Shown in pieces: positions 63,626 to 64,000 of a DNA stretch of 64,000 bases. Position 1 is the stretch's first letter. Each line of letters opens with the position of its first letter. Below the pieces are notes generated by a model. That model saw only the letters and a program-made list of their open reading frames with translations. It made no database searches and had not been told where the DNA came from. Source of the DNA: JAJDAT01 sp964570665 (GTDB taxonomy: Bacteria; Nitrospinota; Nitrospinia; Nitrospinales; JAJDAT01); the NCBI GenBank assembly GCA_964570665.1, contig CAZMZH010000005.1, positions 124,001-188,000 on the forward strand. The letters are read 5' to 3'. Both the position numbers and the translations under genes were made by a program.

Positions 63626-63869
63626 ATTGATTATTCCCCGCTCCAATACTTATTAATTAACCATGATTACTTTCAATAAACTCATTTAAGTAGATATTTT
63701 GATATTCACCTTGATCTTCTCTCAATTAATTTGGACTAAATAGTTCTCAAAGATTAAAAAAGTGGTAACTAACCCTCAAATTTAAGGTTTAGGCTCATGG
63801 CAAATCTTAATTTTTAGAAGCCTCCTAAAAATTTTTCTAACTTTATTCTTTTAAAAGTTGTGGCAGAAA

Positions 63870-64000
63870 TCAATAAACATCCCATTCTCCACTCCGATAA
63901 TATTCAAGTATTTTGTGATCAAATTCTGTATTAGGCTCTACTTCATTTTCCCGTTTAAAAAAATCCTTTCCAAAATGGCTTAAAGCCACCATAGCTCCTG
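63870..64000 (-). CDS. 3' end of a gene running off the window
   Basis: Reading in from the right edge on the minus strand, 42 codons end at a TGA at 63870-63872 (ending DHKILEYYRSGEWDVY). The composition looks coding but no family is recognised. The start lies outside the window. Confidence 0.45.
   Translation of the reverse strand, partial: GAMVALSHFGKDFFKRENEVEPNTEFDHKILEYYRSGEWDVY

Noticed and set aside
1..64000. Mobile elements, CRISPR arrays and rRNA
   Set aside because: No transposase, integrase, regularly spaced repeats or rRNA sequences were found on reading both strands.

Overview
The window is 64 kb of AT-rich bacterial chromosome (genes plus intergenic DNA with long A/T runs) from a diderm, Gram-negative organism. 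It carries lipid A genes (lpxA, lpxI, lpxB), bamA, skp, many lipoproteins with clear lipoboxes, an RND pump and LPS-type acyl chemistry. The mix resembles marine Nitrospinota or neighbouring lineages: the bamA-skp-fabZ-lpxA-oxidoreductase-lpxI-lpxB order, a UVR-containing ClpC, B12-dependent MetH, YacG, and PII-controlled nitrogen assimilation. No rRNA or other taxonomic marker is present, so the assignment is inference. No insertion sequence, prophage, CRISPR array or integrase was seen. The window looks like core chromosome with a few unusual islands.

Layout. 0-3.5 kb: a small methyltransferase, a radical SAM/SPASM protein and a PhzF-family protein. 3.6-5.6 kb: glnA and glnB (PII), with a candidate sigma-54 promoter upstream of glnB. 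6.0-13.9 kb: an envelope operon on the minus strand (bamA, skp, fabZ, lpxA, a Gfo/Idh oxidoreductase, lpxI, lpxB, a DUF374-type acyltransferase). 14-20.3 kb: clpC and metH. 20.6-26.4 kb: a TPR lipoprotein, two tandem secreted paralogues of unknown function, apt, an M23 peptidase lipoprotein, an FG-GAP repeat lipoprotein and yacG. 26.4-35.5 kb: a histidine kinase, an aldo/keto reductase, a dicarboxylate/amino-acid symporter, gdhA, glnE and a pair of tiny unknown genes. 36-49 kb: an rRNA-type methyltransferase, an RND pump, a GIY-YIG protein, a chemoreceptor, an orphan PhnE-like permease, a DinG helicase and a sulfatase-modifying-factor-like lipoprotein. 49.7-53.6 kb: a ParB-like protein, a 0.7-kb gene-free region with RNA-like secondary structure, a diguanylate cyclase, two tRNAs and a PilZ protein. 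53.7-61.2 kb: a GAF/degenerate-GGDEF protein overlapping mreB, then an iron-sulfur and thiol-redox cluster (zinc ribbon protein, 2Fe-2S ferredoxin, JAMM protease, YfhL-type ferredoxin, NifU C-terminal domain, TlpA, and a fusion of an FGE-like domain with CcdA). 61.5-64 kb: a TPR protein, an apparently dead archaemetzincin-like lipoprotein and the 3' end of one more gene.

How the genes fit together. Nitrogen: glnB carries Tyr51 and glnA carries the Tyr397-type adenylylation site, and glnE and gdhA are nearby, so a full PII/adenylylation circuit is likely. Envelope: the lpx operon contains a GnnA-like oxidoreductase but no lpxD or gnnB in this window. Cyclic di-GMP: an intact diguanylate cyclase, a PilZ effector and a degenerate GGDEF protein sit within 4 kb, the last physically joined to mreB. 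The items most worth pursuing are the structured RNA region at 50.78-51.05 kb, the FGE-CcdA fusion with its redox neighbours, the GAF/GGDEF-mreB overlap, the 43-bp palindrome between two promoters at 52.9 kb, and the inactivated archaemetzincin-like lipoprotein.
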